This document shows positions 1 through 9,542 of a DNA stretch of 64,000 nucleotides, piece by piece (position 1 is the first letter of the stretch; each line of letters starts with the position of its first letter). The DNA comes from Nitratidesulfovibrio sp. SRB-5. Lineage in GTDB: Bacteria > Desulfobacterota > Desulfovibrionia > Desulfovibrionales > Desulfovibrionaceae. The notes below the pieces were generated by a model, which saw only the letters and a list, made by a program, of their open reading frames with translations, was not told the origin of the DNA and did no database searches. The stretch is from positions 1-64,000 of the forward strand of contig NZ_JAIOTY010000004.1 of assembly GCF_019931275.1 (NCBI RefSeq). The letters are read 5' to 3'. A program made the translations under genes and the position numbers.

Positions 1-117
1 GGCGCCGGCGACAAGCTGGTGGAAATGGCCATCCGCACCGCCAACGGCCGTAACACCGCCGCCGAAGTGCTGGGCCACCGCGAATTCGTCCTTACCCGCC
101 TGTACGAAAGCGCCTAG
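1..117 (+). CDS. C-terminal end of a UxaA-family lyase (partial)
   Basis: Only the last 38 codons are in the window, ending at TAG 115-117. The peptide contains an [19 protein letters not shown] tail, which resembles the C-terminus of UxaA-family proteins (altronate or galactarate dehydratase, or the large subunit of sulfolactate sulfo-lyase). A hairpin terminator follows directly, so this is the last gene of its transcript. Its position before a TTT transporter and a LarA/Ldh2 pair suggests a lyase acting on a hydroxyacid or sulfonate. The family call rests on a short tail and is tentative. Confidence 0.5.
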   Translation, partial: GAGDKLVEMAIRTANGRNTAAEVLGHREFVLTRLYESA

Positions 118-129
118 TCTGTATGCCTG

Positions 130-161
130 CTCCCCTCGTGGACGACCACGGGGGGAGTTTT
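130..161 (+). terminator. Rho-independent terminator after the UxaA-like gene
   Basis: A 12-bp stem (CTCCCCTCGTGG with CCACGGGGGGAG, one G-U pair) has an ACGA loop and is followed by TTTTCCC. It lies 13 bases after the stop codon and separates the lyase from the transporter genes. Confidence 0.8.
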
Positions 162-231
162 CCCTTGGTATCTGGGACTGTAGGTTTATAGGTCAACAAG
201 CCCGGCCTTCCTGGCCGGCAGGAGAAAGGCC

Positions 232-1200
232 ATGAAGAACCGGTGCTACAGCCTCCGTAACGTTCTTGCCATTGCGTTCCTGTGCGTCGCCATGCTCTGG
301 ACCGCATCTGCCTCCGCAGAAGACAAGTTTCCCTCCAAGCAGCTCACCTACGTGGTGACCTTCGATCCGGGCGGTCAGTCCGACCGTGAGGCCCGTCGCC
401 AGCAGAAATACCTGCACCAGATCCTGGGCCAGCAGATCGTTGTCGACTACGTGGTAGGCGGCGGCGGCGCCGTGGGCTGGAAGGAACTGACCCGCACCAA
501 GCCCGACGGCTACACCTTCTACACCATCAACACCCCGCACATCATTCTGCAGCCCATGCAGCAGAACGTAGGCTACAAGACCGAGCAGATCGTGCCCGTG
601 GCCATGTTCCAGAGCACGCCCCTCGGCCTTGCGGTGAATGCCGACAGCCCGTTCAAGACCATTGACGATCTGCTGGCCGCGGCCAAGAAGGATCCGGGCG
701 GCGTGACCATCGGCGGCTCTGCGGCATTCTCCGGCCACCACATGGCCACCCTGCGTCTTGAAAAACTGGCGGGCCTGAATTTCAGCTACGTGCCGTTCAC
801 CGGTTCCGCCCCCCAGATGACCGCCATCCTCGGCAACCATGTGGATGCCGTGTTCGCCAACTCCGACGACCTCGTGCGTTTCAAGGACAAGCTGCGCGTG
901 CTGGCGTTCTCTACCGAGCAGCGCTTCCCGCACTTCCCCGACGCGCCGACGCTGAAGGAAAAGGGCTTCGACATGGTCGACTCCATCGACCGTGGCGTGG
1001 GCGTTCCCGTGAACACCCCGGCCCAAGCCATCGCCACCCTTGAAAAGGCCTTCCTGGAAATTGCCAACAACCCGGATATCCAGAAGGAAATGCGCGACCA
1101 GGGTTTCGTGCCCCTGTCCATGGGTCATGAAGCCAGCGTCGCGTACATCAAGAAAGTGACCGCCGAGTACACCGAACTGGCCAAGTCCATCAAAAAGTAA
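232..1200 (+). CDS. TTT-family periplasmic substrate-binding protein (TctC/Bug type)
   Basis: This is the extracytoplasmic solute receptor of a tripartite tricarboxylate transporter. It should bind a carboxylate or sulfonate in the periplasm and deliver it to the membrane subunits encoded next. The 322-residue product starts with a Sec signal peptide (basic MKNRCYSLR, hydrophobic core, cleavage near ASA-ED at residues 26-29). The mature part has the usual Bug-family pattern, including an FDPGGQSD segment near the N-terminus that normally reads PGGxxD. The start is supported by GGAGAAAGG a few bases upstream. TctB and TctA genes follow on the same strand. The related SlcH receptor carries sulfolactate in some bacteria, so that is one candidate ligand; tricarboxylates or other acids are equally possible from sequence alone. 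Confidence 0.9.
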   Translation: MKNRCYSLRNVLAIAFLCVAMLWTASASAEDKFPSKQLTYVVTFDPGGQSDREARRQQKYLHQILGQQIVVDYVVGGGGAVGWKELTRTKPDGYTFYTINTPHIILQPMQQNVGYKTEQIVPVAMFQSTPLGLAVNADSPFKTIDDLLAAAKKDPGGVTIGGSAAFSGHHMATLRLEKLAGLNFSYVPFTGSAPQMTAILGNHVDAVFANSDDLVRFKDKLRVLAFSTEQRFPHFPDAPTLKEKGFDMVDSIDRGVGVPVNTPAQAIATLEKAFLEIANNPDIQKEMRDQGFVPLSMGHEASVAYIKKVTAEYTELAKSIKK

Positions 1201-1272
1201 CGCGCACACGGGGGGCAGGGCCGGTAGTGCCACCGGATCTGCCCCCTTATGCATCCGAAGAGGGGACATTCT

Positions 1273-1731
1273 ATGCGGACACTCCGCTCTGCCGACATCG
1301 TGAGCGGCATATTCATCTGCCTGTTGGGCGTGGCCGTCACCATCGCGGCCATGAACATTCCGGCACTCATGGGCGAGCGACTGCCGTCCAAGGCGCTGCC
1401 GCTGCTGTGCGGCGTGCTGACGGCTATCGGCGGCGTGCTGCTGGTCGTGCGGGCCATAAACTACAAGGGCGAGGAAATTCCCGTCGACTGGCCGGCCGCC
1501 GACGGTTGGCGGCACATCATCGTCACCCTGGTGGCGCTGGTGGTGTACATCGCCGTCATCAACCTGCTGGGCCTGCCCGTTGCCAGCATGGTTTTCGTCG
1601 CCGTGCTCGTGCCTTACCTCGGCATGAGTGTTCTCGCCGGGATTCTCTCCGGCCTCGGCACCGCAGTGTTCATCTACCTCATGATCCACTACCTCTCGCT
1701 TAGTTTCCCGCTCGGCGTGCTGGGTTCATAG
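1273..1731 (+). CDS. TTT-family small membrane subunit (TctB type)
   Basis: This is the small integral membrane subunit of the transporter, 152 residues with about four hydrophobic segments. It pairs with the large TctA-type subunit encoded 12 bases downstream. I prefer the ATG at 1273 (MRTLRSADIV) over one eight codons earlier, because a GAAGAGGGG ribosome-binding site lies just upstream of it. Small subunits of this family are poorly conserved, so the assignment leans on the hydrophobic profile, the size and the position between TctC- and TctA-type genes. Confidence 0.85.
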   Translation: MRTLRSADIVSGIFICLLGVAVTIAAMNIPALMGERLPSKALPLLCGVLTAIGGVLLVVRAINYKGEEIPVDWPAADGWRHIIVTLVALVVYIAVINLLGLPVASMVFVAVLVPYLGMSVLAGILSGLGTAVFIYLMIHYLSLSFPLGVLGS

Positions 1732-1743
1732 GAGAGTCCGCTC

Positions 1744-3252
1744 ATGTTCTTCTCATTCGACTTGCTGTTCCAAGGGTTCGTGGTAGCCATGAGCCCGGAA
1801 AACATCATGTGGGCTTTCGTGGGCTGCTTCATCGGCACCCTCGTGGGCGTGCTTCCCGGCATCGGCCCCTCCAGCGGCATCGCCATCCTGCTGCCCCTGA
1901 CCACCTTCCTGCCGCCCACCCCCGCCATCATCATGCTGGCCGCCATCTACTACGGCGCCATGTACGGCGGCTCCACCACCGCCATCATGGTTAACATCCC
2001 CGGCGAGGCCTCGTCCGTGCCCACGGCACTGGACGGCTTCGAGATGGCAAAACAGGGGAGGGCAGGCGCCGCACTTGCCATATCGGCCATATCATCGTTC
2101 GTGGCGGGCACGGTCAGCCTGCTGGGCCTGACCTTCTTTGCGCCCACCCTGGCCAGCTTTGCCCTGTACTTCGGCCCGCCCGAATATTTCGCCCTGATGG
2201 TCATGGGCCTGTCCCTGGTGGTCAGCCTGGCCGGCAAGGCGCTGTTCAAGGGCCTTGTCAGCGCCATCCTCGGCCTCACCGCCGCCCTTGTGGGCCAGAA
2301 TCCCCTGACCGGCGTTGCCCGCCTGACCTTCGGCTCGGACGAGCTGATGGCCGGGGTCAACTTCATCAGCGTCATCATCGGCCTGTTCGCCCTTGGCGAA
2401 GTGTTCTGCAACGTCGAGCAGCGCATCACCTACATGCTCGACAACCGCAAGGTCGAGTGGATGCCCAAGTGGGCCGACGTGTACCGCTGCCGCTGGGTCA
2501 TGCTGCGCTCGTCCATCGTGGGTTTCTTCATGGGGCTTCTGCCCGGCTGTTCCCCCGCCGTGACCACCTTCGTGGCCTACGACATGGAAAAGCGCCTGTC
2601 CAAGAACCCCGAAAGCTTCGGCAGGGGCGCCATTGAAGGCGTGGCCGCGCCCGAAGGCGCCAACAACGCCACCTCCAGCGGCGGCTTCGTGCCCCTGCTG
2701 GCCTTCGGCCTGCCCACCGGCCCCGCCCTTGCCGTGCTGCTGGGCGGCCTGATGATGTACGGCCTGCAACCCGGCCCGCTGCTGTTCCAGTCCGATCCCA
2801 CCTTCGTGTGGGCCATCATCGCCTCCATGTACGTGGGCAACCTGATCTGCCTGCTGCTCAACCTGCCGCTGGTGGGCATGTGGGCGCGCATCGCCCTCAT
2901 TCCCTTCCCCGTGCTTGGTCCGCTGATCCTTGTGTTCGCGGTGCTTGGCGCGTACAGCATCCGCTTCCTGCTGTTCGACGTGTGGGTGACCCTGGCCTTC
3001 GGCGTCGTCGGCTACCTGATGCGCAAGCTGAAGTTCCCCATGGCGCCCCTGGTGCTGGCCAGCGTGCTGGCCCAGATGCTGGAAACCTCTCTGTCGCAGT
3101 CCCTGCTCATGTCGCGCGGTTCGTGGATGGTGTTCTTCTCCCGTCCCATCGCCTGCGTGTTCATGGTGTTGGCCATCGGCTCGTTCGTGCGCGGCCTGTG
3201 GGTCCAGTACAAGAGCGGCGAAGCCGAGGCCCTGGCCGACGGCGACGATTAA
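1744..3252 (+). CDS. TTT-family large membrane subunit (TctA type)
   Basis: This 502-residue protein is the main transmembrane channel of the tripartite tricarboxylate transporter and should have about 11-12 membrane segments. The N-terminal GTLVGVLPGIGP segment and the following YYGAMYGGSTTAI stretch are hallmarks of TctA. A second, internally related half shows GLLPGCSPA and a glycine-rich LLAFGLPTGPA segment. The length is typical for the family. It is the last gene of the transporter operon and a strong terminator follows. The substrate cannot be read from the membrane subunit; the neighbouring LarA-type and Ldh2-type genes suggest a 2-hydroxyacid or sulfolactate. Confidence 0.95.
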   Translation: MFFSFDLLFQGFVVAMSPENIMWAFVGCFIGTLVGVLPGIGPSSGIAILLPLTTFLPPTPAIIMLAAIYYGAMYGGSTTAIMVNIPGEASSVPTALDGFEMAKQGRAGAALAISAISSFVAGTVSLLGLTFFAPTLASFALYFGPPEYFALMVMGLSLVVSLAGKALFKGLVSAILGLTAALVGQNPLTGVARLTFGSDELMAGVNFISVIIGLFALGEVFCNVEQRITYMLDNRKVEWMPKWADVYRCRWVMLRSSIVGFFMGLLPGCSPAVTTFVAYDMEKRLSKNPESFGRGAIEGVAAPEGANNATSSGGFVPLLAFGLPTGPALAVLLGGLMMYGLQPGPLLFQSDPTFVWAIIASMYVGNLICLLLNLPLVGMWARIALIPFPVLGPLILVFAVLGAYSIRFLLFDVWVTLAFGVVGYLMRKLKFPMAPLVLASVLAQMLETSLSQSLLMSRGSWMVFFSRPIACVFMVLAIGSFVRGLWVQYKSGEAEALADGDD

Positions 3253-3266
3253 CCACCGCTCCCGAA

Positions 3267-3308
3267 ACGCCCGGCGTGGCGCGTTGTACGTCACGCCGGG
3301 CGTCTTTT
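3267..3308 (+). terminator. Rho-independent terminator of the TTT operon
   Basis: A perfect 12-bp stem (ACGCCCGGCGTG with CACGCCGGGCGT) is followed by CTTTT, starting 15 bases after the TctA stop. It separates the transporter from terC. Confidence 0.9.
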
Positions 3309-3336
3309 CGCCGATCATTTTCAAGGAGAGAGTCAG

Positions 3337-4050
3337 ATGATGGACGTCCTGTTTCCCGGCGGCATAGCGTTTACCTGGGAATTCTTGAGCGCGCTGCTCA
3401 GCATCGTGCTCATCGACCTTGTCCTTGCCGGGGACAACGCCGTGGTTATCGCACTGGCGGTACGCAACCTGCCTCATCGGCAAAAGATGATGGGGATCAT
3501 GCTCGGTTCCGGCGCGGCCGTGCTGCTGCGCATCATCCTTACCTTCTTCGCGGCCAAGCTGTTGGGCCTTGCCTACGTCAAGCTGGTGGGCGGCGCGCTC
3601 ATCCTGTGGATTGCCGTCAAGCTGCTGATGGAGAGTGGCGGCGAGGAAAAGGACTGCCATGAGTGCAAGGGCCTGTTCGACGCCATGATCACCATCGTGG
3701 TGGCCGACCTCGTCATGTCCACGGACAACATCCTGGCCGTGGCCGGCGCGTCCAAGGGCAGCCTTGGCCTGCTCATCTTCGGCCTGGCGCTCAGCATTCC
3801 CTTCGTGGTGTTCACCTCGAACCTGCTGTCCACGCTCATGGAACGCTACCCCATCATCATTACCATCGGCGCGGCTGTGCTGGGCAAGGTGGGCGGCGAG
3901 ATGATCGTCACCGACCCGTTCATGCATTCGGTGCTGCCCCAGACCGCGGTGGTGGAATACGGCGCCATGATCCTGGGGGTTGCGCTTGTGCTGGCGTATC
4001 CCCGCCTGCACCGTGCGGTGGTGCGCAACCGGGTTTCCGATGACGGTTGA
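3337..4050 (+). CDS. TerC/YjbE-family integral membrane protein
   Basis: This 237-residue protein has about seven hydrophobic segments and belongs to the TerC superfamily, whose members are linked to metal-ion (often manganese) export or to membrane-associated metallation. The diagnostic features are two acidic repeats, LVLAGDNAVVIALA near residue 35 and LVMSTDNILAVAGA near residue 125, which carry conserved Asp-Asn pairs inside the membrane. A good AAGGAG site lies 8 bases before the ATG. It follows the TTT terminator, so it is probably transcribed separately. Its link to the neighbouring hydroxyacid genes is unclear; metal supply (for example nickel for LarA) or export of an anion are only guesses. 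Confidence 0.85.
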   Translation: MMDVLFPGGIAFTWEFLSALLSIVLIDLVLAGDNAVVIALAVRNLPHRQKMMGIMLGSGAAVLLRIILTFFAAKLLGLAYVKLVGGALILWIAVKLLMESGGEEKDCHECKGLFDAMITIVVADLVMSTDNILAVAGASKGSLGLLIFGLALSIPFVVFTSNLLSTLMERYPIIITIGAAVLGKVGGEMIVTDPFMHSVLPQTAVVEYGAMILGVALVLAYPRLHRAVVRNRVSDDG

Positions 4051-4065
4051 TGCGGTCCGGCGCGA

Positions 4066-4104
4066 CGGGGACGTGATGCTGTTGGACGTCCCCGCCGCCC
4101 TTTG
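4066..4104 (+). terminator. Possible terminator after terC
   Basis: A 9-bp stem (CGGGGACGT with ACGTCCCCG) lies shortly after the terC stop. The following tract is only CCGCCCTTTG, so termination may be weak. Confidence 0.4.
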
Positions 4105-4246
4105 TGCGCCCGATGCCCGGGGTGGGCCGTAGGCGCCTTCCGCTCTGCCCCCGTCGTGCGTGTTCCCGTGCTGGTACCGCGCGGCGGGGGTTCGATCTTT
4201 TCGGGCACCCCGTTGCGGCAACATTTCATGCGAGAGGTTTCGTTCC

Positions 4247-5497
4247 ATGCGCATCGACCTGAAGTACGGGCACGGCTACGTGCCCCTGGATTTGCCGGAT
4301 TCCGTCCACGTGGACGTGTTCGAACCGAACCCCGTGCAGCCGCTGGCCGATCCTCTGGCCGCCCTGCACGCCGCCCTGGATGAACCGCTGGGCTGCCCCC
4401 GGCTGGAAGACCGCCCGGCACCGCGCTCCGTGGCCATCGCCGTGCCCGACGAAACGCGCCCCGTTCCGGTGCGGCTGCTGTTGCCGCCGCTGCTGGACCG
4501 GCTGTTTGCCGCGTATCCGACGCTGAAGCCGCAGGACGTGGTGATCGTGGTCGGCGGCGGCCTGCACCCCCCGGCGGACGAGGCCCAGCTGGCCCGCGTC
4601 CTGCCGGAAGACCTGCGCGGCTGCCGGGTGGTTGCCCATGACGCCGAGCACTCCGGGCTGGTGCGGTTCGGCGCCACCACGCGCGGCACCCCGGTGGAGG
4701 TCAACGCCGCGTACGGCGCGGCGGAACTGCGGCTGGTCATCGGCATGGTGGACGCGCACCAGTTCGTGGGCTTCACCGGCGGGGCCAAGGGCGTGGCCAT
4801 CGGCTGCGCCTCTGCCGCCATGATCGAGGCCAACCATCGGCTGATGCGCGATCCGGCGGCCACGGTGGGCGCCATAGACACCAACCCCGTGCGTCTGGAC
4901 CTGGACGAGGCCGGTGAACTGGCCGGGGTGGCCATGGCCGTCAACGTGGTGCTGGATGCGGCCAAGCGGCCGGTGGCAGTGCTGGTGGGCTGGCCGCCGC
5001 TGGTCATGCGCGCGGCGGCCAAGGTCACCGCGCAGGTGTACGGCCTTGCCTACGACGCCCCGTATGACATCGTCATCGCCTCGTGCGGGGGCTCCCCCAA
5101 GGACCTCTGCCTGTACCAGGCCCAGAAGGGGCTGAACACGGCGGTGCAGTGCGCCGCGCGCGGCGCGAAGGTGCTGCTGGTGGCCAAGTGCGACCAGGGC
5201 ATCGGCGACGAGGTGTACCACGACTACGTGCGGCGCTTTCCGTGCGCGCATTCGCTGAAGAAGGACTTCGAGTCCGGGGCGTTCCGCATGGGCGCGCACA
5301 AGGGGTTCCTGTTCGCGCGGGCCACCACCAGCTTCGAGGTGGTGGTGCATTCCGACCTGGGCCCGGACCGGCTGCGCGAATGCCTGCTGACGCCCGGCGA
5401 CATGCAGGAAACCGTGAACACTTGGCTGGCGGGGATGCGGAATCCGCGCGTGGCCGTGGTGAAGAACGCCAACTCTTCGTTCTTTTACCGGAAATAG
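4247..5497 (+). CDS. LarA-family nickel-pincer-dependent racemase/epimerase
   Basis: LarA-family enzymes racemise or epimerise 2-hydroxyacids by hydride transfer to a covalently bound nickel-pincer nucleotide. The signature residues are visible. PDETRPVP gives the substrate Arg, GGGLHPP a catalytic His, AHQF the second catalytic His and GGAKGV the cofactor-attaching Lys. NHRLM supplies the nickel-binding His, and QKGL the conserved C-terminal Lys. The spacings match lactate racemase: 10 residues from the AHQF His to the Lys and 16 from the Lys to the NHRLM His. The product is 416 residues, the usual length. The start at 4247 has a GAGAGG site; an in-frame ATG at 4160 lacks one. No larB/C/E cofactor genes are in the window. 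The substrate could be lactate, malate or sulfolactate; context makes sulfolactate an attractive but unproven option. Confidence 0.85.
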   Translation: MRIDLKYGHGYVPLDLPDSVHVDVFEPNPVQPLADPLAALHAALDEPLGCPRLEDRPAPRSVAIAVPDETRPVPVRLLLPPLLDRLFAAYPTLKPQDVVIVVGGGLHPPADEAQLARVLPEDLRGCRVVAHDAEHSGLVRFGATTRGTPVEVNAAYGAAELRLVIGMVDAHQFVGFTGGAKGVAIGCASAAMIEANHRLMRDPAATVGAIDTNPVRLDLDEAGELAGVAMAVNVVLDAAKRPVAVLVGWPPLVMRAAAKVTAQVYGLAYDAPYDIVIASCGGSPKDLCLYQAQKGLNTAVQCAARGAKVLLVAKCDQGIGDEVYHDYVRRFPCAHSLKKDFESGAFRMGAHKGFLFARATTSFEVVVHSDLGPDRLRECLLTPGDMQETVNTWLAGMRNPRVAVVKNANSSFFYRK

Positions 5498-5968
5498 ATT
5501 CCTCGCCTGCCTCCTCCTGAGGCGGCGGGCGGATTCCGCATGGCGACCGGATCGGCCCTGAAGGGCCGTCACGGCAAGCCGGTCGGGAAAACGCCGGGCT
5601 CGCAAGGGCCCGGCCCATACGGAGTCCGCCCGCCCTGCAGGCGGCAGGGGCGCGGATTGCCCGGCAGTCCGCTTCTGTCCGCACGGGGGATCTGCGGTCA
5701 GAGCGCGTTCCCGGGGCCGTCCGGGGAGCCCGGTACATCCCATGCAGCGGTGGCATCCGCAGCAAGCAAGGCAACACAGGCAGGTGCCTGCCCGGGGGGG
5801 CGGGGATGACCGGGGTCGGCAGCGCCCGCATGCATCGAACCTGCAAGCAAGGGGGCGGGACAGCAGTCAGGCGGGGCCGGTCCGCGCGGACCGGTAGAGC
5901 GCTCCTGCGGCGGCCTGTTGGCTCCGGCGGGGCGTCGGCGGAACAGCAGACACACTCCGGAGGGCAGC
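5498..5968. repeat. Intergenic region with a long imperfect inverted repeat
   Basis: No gene is convincing here. The main structure is an inverted repeat, GGCGGGCGGATTCCG at 5524-5538 pairing with CGGAGTCCGCCCGCC at 5620-5634 with one G-U mismatch. It encloses about 80 GC-rich bases that hold further short hairpins. It may act as a terminator for the LarA-like gene or as an mRNA-stabilising structure. The last 30 bases carry the ribosome-binding site of the chemoreceptor gene. Confidence 0.4.
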
Positions 5969-8002
5969 ATGCTTCTGAAGACCAAGCTTTATCTGGGTTT
6001 TCTTGCCGTACTCCTGCTGACGGTCGTCGTCGGCGGCATCGGGTGGCGGGGAATGCACGACATGGTCAGATATGGCGGGTACGCCACTGCCATCGAAACG
6101 GGCATGCGCCGAATGTCCTCGGCCGAGGCGTCCATGGGGCGCTACATGCTGCTCGGCGAGGAAGCGCAGGCCGACGTTACAGGCCAGCACCTTGACGGTG
6201 CGCTGTCCATCGTCACCGAAGTCATGGGCACCCTGAGCGAAGAGTGGGCCGCCGCCGACGGCAAGGCCCTGGTGGAGAACCTGGAAAAGTTCAGGACGGC
6301 CTTCGGACAGCTGGTTTCCTCCACCCAGGAAATTTCGGTCATGCGCGAGGGCCTGGTGCGCAACGCAGAGGCCGTGCAGGCTGCTGCCGCCAGGCTTGAA
6401 GAGACGCTTTCCGCCTCCATGCGGGCTGCGCCGGATGCTGCCCGCTTTGGCAGCTACCGGCATTTGGCCGCGGCCATGGCGGGCTTCGGCACCGTGCGGG
6501 TGCATGCGGGCCAGTTTCTGGTCCAGCCCGACAAGGATCTGCGGCGCAAGGTGACCCGCCATCTGTTCGAAGTGCGCAAGCAACTGGAACAGGCCGGAGA
6601 GGGCCAGCTTGATCCCTCCGTGGCAGAGGCCCTGGGGCAGTTGCAGGGGCTGGTCAACGATTACGGCATGGCTTTCGGTCTGTGCGCGGGCACCATGCAG
6701 GCGCGCTTTGCCGCGCTGGAGCAGCAGCGCCACGTGCTGGAGGCGGCCCAGGCGGCAGCCGGAGAGGCCCTGGCCCACGCCGGAGAGGCCCTGGCCGCCG
6801 CGTCCAGAACGGCCACATGGCTTCTGGCCGGGGTGGCGCTGGCGGCAACGTGCGTCGGCGGGGTCATCGCCTTTGTCCTGCCGCGCGGCACCGTGCGCCA
6901 ACTGGGCAAGGACCCCGGTGAACTGGCCGCCATCGCCCGGCGGGTCACCGAGGGCGACTACGACATTGATGACGGCAGCCCCCGCGCAGGCGTATACGGT
7001 CATATCGTGGACATGGTGCACTCGCTGAAGAAGCACCTTGCCAGCGCGGAAGAGGAATCGCAGCGCGCGAGAGAGGAATCGGAACGGGCCCGGCTGGCCA
7101 TGCAGCAGGCGGACGAGGCCCGCATGGGAGTAGAAGCGGCCAACCGGACCATGCTGTCGGTGGCGGACGAGGCCCACGCCATTGCCGCGCGCATCGCCGC
7201 CGCGGCGGAAGAACTGGCCGCCCAGGCCGAACAGGTGGGCGCCGGGGCAGAGGTGCAGCAGCAGCGCATGGCCGAAACCCTGGCCGCCATCACCCAAATG
7301 AACGGGGCCGTGGCAGAGGTGGCCGCCAGCGCCGCCGCCACCAGCCTCAGTTCCGACGATTCGCGCCGCAACGCGGAAGAAGGCGCGCAGGTGGTGGCCC
7401 GCACCGTCACCGCCATCGAGAAAGTGGCGTCGGGATCGGACGCGGTGCGCCGCAACATGCAGGAGCTGGGCGTGAAGGCGGAAGCCATCGGCAAGGTCAT
7501 GGAGATGATCGCCGACATCGCGGACCAGACCAACCTGCTGGCGCTGAACGCGGCCATCGAGGCGGCGCGGGCCGGCGACGCCGGGCGCGGCTTTGCCGTG
7601 GTGGCAGACGAGGTGCGCAAGCTGGCCGAACGCACCATGCAGGCCACGGCGGAAGTGGGCGGCAGCGTGCGGGGCATTCAGGACGTGGCCCGGCGCAACG
7701 TGGACGCGGTGGAGCATTCCGTGGCGGCGGTGGGCGAGGCCACCCGCTCGGCCCGTGAATCGGGCGAGGCGCTGACGGCCATCGTGCGCATCGTGGGTGA
7801 CTCCGCCGCGCAGGTCAACGGCATCGCCACGGCGGCGGAGCAACAGTCCGCCGCCAGCGAACAGATCGGGCGCACGGTGCAGTCGGTCAGCGACATCGCG
7901 GCGGAAACGGCGGGCGGCATGCAGCAGTCGGCCGTGGCCATCCGCGAATTGTCGGAAATGGCCGCGCAACTGGAACAGGCCTTGACCCGCCTGCGCGCGT
8001 AG
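5969..8002 (+). CDS. Methyl-accepting chemotaxis protein
   Basis: This is a membrane chemoreceptor of 677 residues that should signal through CheW/CheA to the flagellar motor. The N-terminus has one membrane segment (about residues 7-26). It is followed by a helical periplasmic sensor region of about 240 residues, a second membrane segment ([20 protein letters not shown], about 285-305) and a HAMP-like linker. The long cytoplasmic coiled coil contains the highly conserved hairpin tip, seen as [18 protein letters not shown] and [17 protein letters not shown] chose ATG 5969 because CCGGAGGG lies just upstream; the longer frame lacks a site. There is no C-terminal CheR-binding pentapeptide. Its place between LarA-like and Ldh2-like genes suggests it may sense the same compound, which is inference. 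Confidence 0.93.
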   Translation: MLLKTKLYLGFLAVLLLTVVVGGIGWRGMHDMVRYGGYATAIETGMRRMSSAEASMGRYMLLGEEAQADVTGQHLDGALSIVTEVMGTLSEEWAAADGKALVENLEKFRTAFGQLVSSTQEISVMREGLVRNAEAVQAAAARLEETLSASMRAAPDAARFGSYRHLAAAMAGFGTVRVHAGQFLVQPDKDLRRKVTRHLFEVRKQLEQAGEGQLDPSVAEALGQLQGLVNDYGMAFGLCAGTMQARFAALEQQRHVLEAAQAAAGEALAHAGEALAAASRTATWLLAGVALAATCVGGVIAFVLPRGTVRQLGKDPGELAAIARRVTEGDYDIDDGSPRAGVYGHIVDMVHSLKKHLASAEEESQRAREESERARLAMQQADEARMGVEAANRTMLSVADEAHAIAARIAAAAEELAAQAEQVGAGAEVQQQRMAETLAAITQMNGAVAEVAASAAATSLSSDDSRRNAEEGAQVVARTVTAIEKVASGSDAVRRNMQELGVKAEAIGKVMEMIADIADQTNLLALNAAIEAARAGDAGRGFAVVADEVRKLAERTMQATAEVGGSVRGIQDVARRNVDAVEHSVAAVGEATRSARESGEALTAIVRIVGDSAAQVNGIATAAEQQSAASEQIGRTVQSVSDIAAETAGGMQQSAVAIRELSEMAAQLEQALTRLRA

Positions 8003-8011
8003 GATGTGCCC

Positions 8012-8035
8012 CCGGCGGGACTTTTCGCCCGCCGG
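8012..8035 (+). terminator. GC-rich hairpin after the chemoreceptor gene
   Basis: An 8-bp stem (CCGGCGGG with CCCGCCGG) closes an ACTTTTCG loop 10 bases after the stop. There is no T tract behind it. The rest of the 330-base gap up to the Ldh2-like gene shows no convincing gene or other clear site. Confidence 0.4.
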
Positions 8036-8334
8036 ACCGACCCGAAGGGCGCGGAGCGTGCCCGTTACGCGAGCCTGCAAGCGTTGCCCCAGCCAGGGGT
8101 GAGCCTGCGAACCGCACGGATGGGGACGGCAACGATACGGGCACGGTGCGCAGGGTGGTCGAAACTCCGCCCGCCACTTCGGTCGAATGCCGAAGAGCAT
8201 GCTTCTTTCGTGGCAGGCTTGTTTTCCCTGCCAGCGAACGAGAATCCTGCCTTGAGGCCCGCGTGGATCCTGCCCTTGGCGGGGTCGGCAACCTGGCGGA
8301 TACTTTCCGGATTCAACCTGCCGCAGGAGCAACC

Positions 8335-9384
8335 ATGAGCGTGATCCTAGGGCCCGACGACCTTGCGGCGCTGTGCCGCACCGTGCTGGAGCGGGCGGGC
8401 GTGCTGCCCGCCGCCGCATTTTCCGTGGCGGGGGCGCTGGTGGCCGCAGAGTGCATGGGCATACCCTCGCACGGGGTGGCCCGTTTGCCGCAGTATGCCG
8501 ACCAGGTGGCGGCGGGCAAGGTGCGTGGCGATGCCGTGCCCCGCGTGGAAAAACCCCTGCCCGCCACCGTGCGCGTGGATGCCGGGTGCGGCTTCGCCTA
8601 TCCGGCGCTGGAGGCCGGTCTGGACGTGGCCGTGCCGCTGGCCCTGCGCATGGGGTGCGCGGCGCTGGGGGTGACCAATTCGCACCATTGCGGGGTGGCC
8701 GGGCTGCACGTGGAGCGGGCCGCCCGGCAGGGGCTGGTGGCGCTGCTGTTTGCCAACACCCCGGCGGCCATGGCCCCGTGGGGCGGCAACCGCGCCTCGC
8801 TGGGCACCAATCCGCTGGCCTTCGCCTGTCCGGCGCCGCCGGAAGATGCCCCGGAACCCACGGCTGCCGCCGGTGCCGGGCCGGAACACGATCCGCTGGT
8901 CATGGACCTTTCGCTCAGCACCGTGGCGCGCGGCAAGATCGTTGCCGCCGCGCGCGAGGGCCAGCCCATTCCCGCGGGCTGGGCCGTGGACGCCCACGGC
9001 AGCCCCACCACCGATGCGCGGGCCGCCCTTGGCGGCATGCTGCTGCCCTTTGGCGGGGCCAAGGGCGCGGCGCTGGCGCTGATGGTGGAACTGCTGGCGG
9101 CATCGCTCACCGGCAGCAACCACGCGTACGAGGCCTCGTCGTTTCTGGATGCGGCGGGCGGCCCGCCCCGCACCGGGCAGTGCATGCTGCTCATTGCGCC
9201 GCAGGCCTTCGGCGCCGATTTCGCCGGGCGCGCCGCCGCGCTGCTGGGCCACGTGCTGGACCAGCCTTCCACTCGCTTGCCCGGTGCGCGACGTTTCGAA
9301 CTGCAACGGAGGGCGCACCGCGAAGGGGTGGCCATACCGTGGTCGCTGCACCAGGATCTGCTGCACCGCGCCGGGGGGGCGTGA
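8335..9384 (+). CDS. Ldh2/ComC-family NAD(P)-dependent 2-hydroxyacid dehydrogenase
   Basis: This 349-residue enzyme belongs to the malate/L-lactate/L-sulfolactate dehydrogenase family, which is unrelated to classical Rossmann lactate dehydrogenases and oxidises 2-hydroxyacids to 2-oxoacids in the cytoplasm. Diagnostic segments are SHGVARLPQY near residue 45, the NSHHCGVAGLHVERAA block with the conserved active-site His, SLGTNPLAFACP in the cofactor region, and FGGAKGAALALMVELL near residue 240. The start has a GCAGGAGC site. One member of the family, ComC, is (R)-sulfolactate dehydrogenase, and it fits with the LarA homologue and TTT transporter upstream. Malate or lactate are alternatives. 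A strong bidirectional terminator follows. Confidence 0.9.
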   Translation: MSVILGPDDLAALCRTVLERAGVLPAAAFSVAGALVAAECMGIPSHGVARLPQYADQVAAGKVRGDAVPRVEKPLPATVRVDAGCGFAYPALEAGLDVAVPLALRMGCAALGVTNSHHCGVAGLHVERAARQGLVALLFANTPAAMAPWGGNRASLGTNPLAFACPAPPEDAPEPTAAAGAGPEHDPLVMDLSLSTVARGKIVAAAREGQPIPAGWAVDAHGSPTTDARAALGGMLLPFGGAKGAALALMVELLAASLTGSNHAYEASSFLDAAGGPPRTGQCMLLIAPQAFGADFAGRAAALLGHVLDQPSTRLPGARRFELQRRAHREGVAIPWSLHQDLLHRAGGA

Positions 9385-9454
9385 GCGGGTACTCTCCGCC
9401 CTGAAAACTTGCGGCGGTGAGGCGACCGCAACGCCGACTCCGCCGTATGCGCAA

Positions 9455-9490
9455 GAACGGGCCTTCCCCTTGGGGAAGGCCCGTTCCGTG
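9455..9490. terminator. Bidirectional terminator between the Ldh2-like and GntR genes
   Basis: A stem of about 14 bp (GAACGGGCCTTCCCC with its complement ending GGCCCGTTC) has a tight loop and lies between two convergent genes. The dyad is nearly perfect, so it can serve both strands. Confidence 0.75.
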
Positions 9491-9542
9491 TGTTCGCATG
9501 CGGCGCGGGCGTGCGCCCGTCCCGTGGTGTCCCGGCGAGGGA

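Noticed and set aside
193-1689. A 498-codon frame antisense to the TTT genes
   Set aside because: It is a shadow of real genes in high-GC DNA, with His/Gly/Gln-rich composition and no domain. The same applies to long antisense frames at 2092-4254, 5867-8419, 14341-16872, 20179-22320 and 42297-44312.
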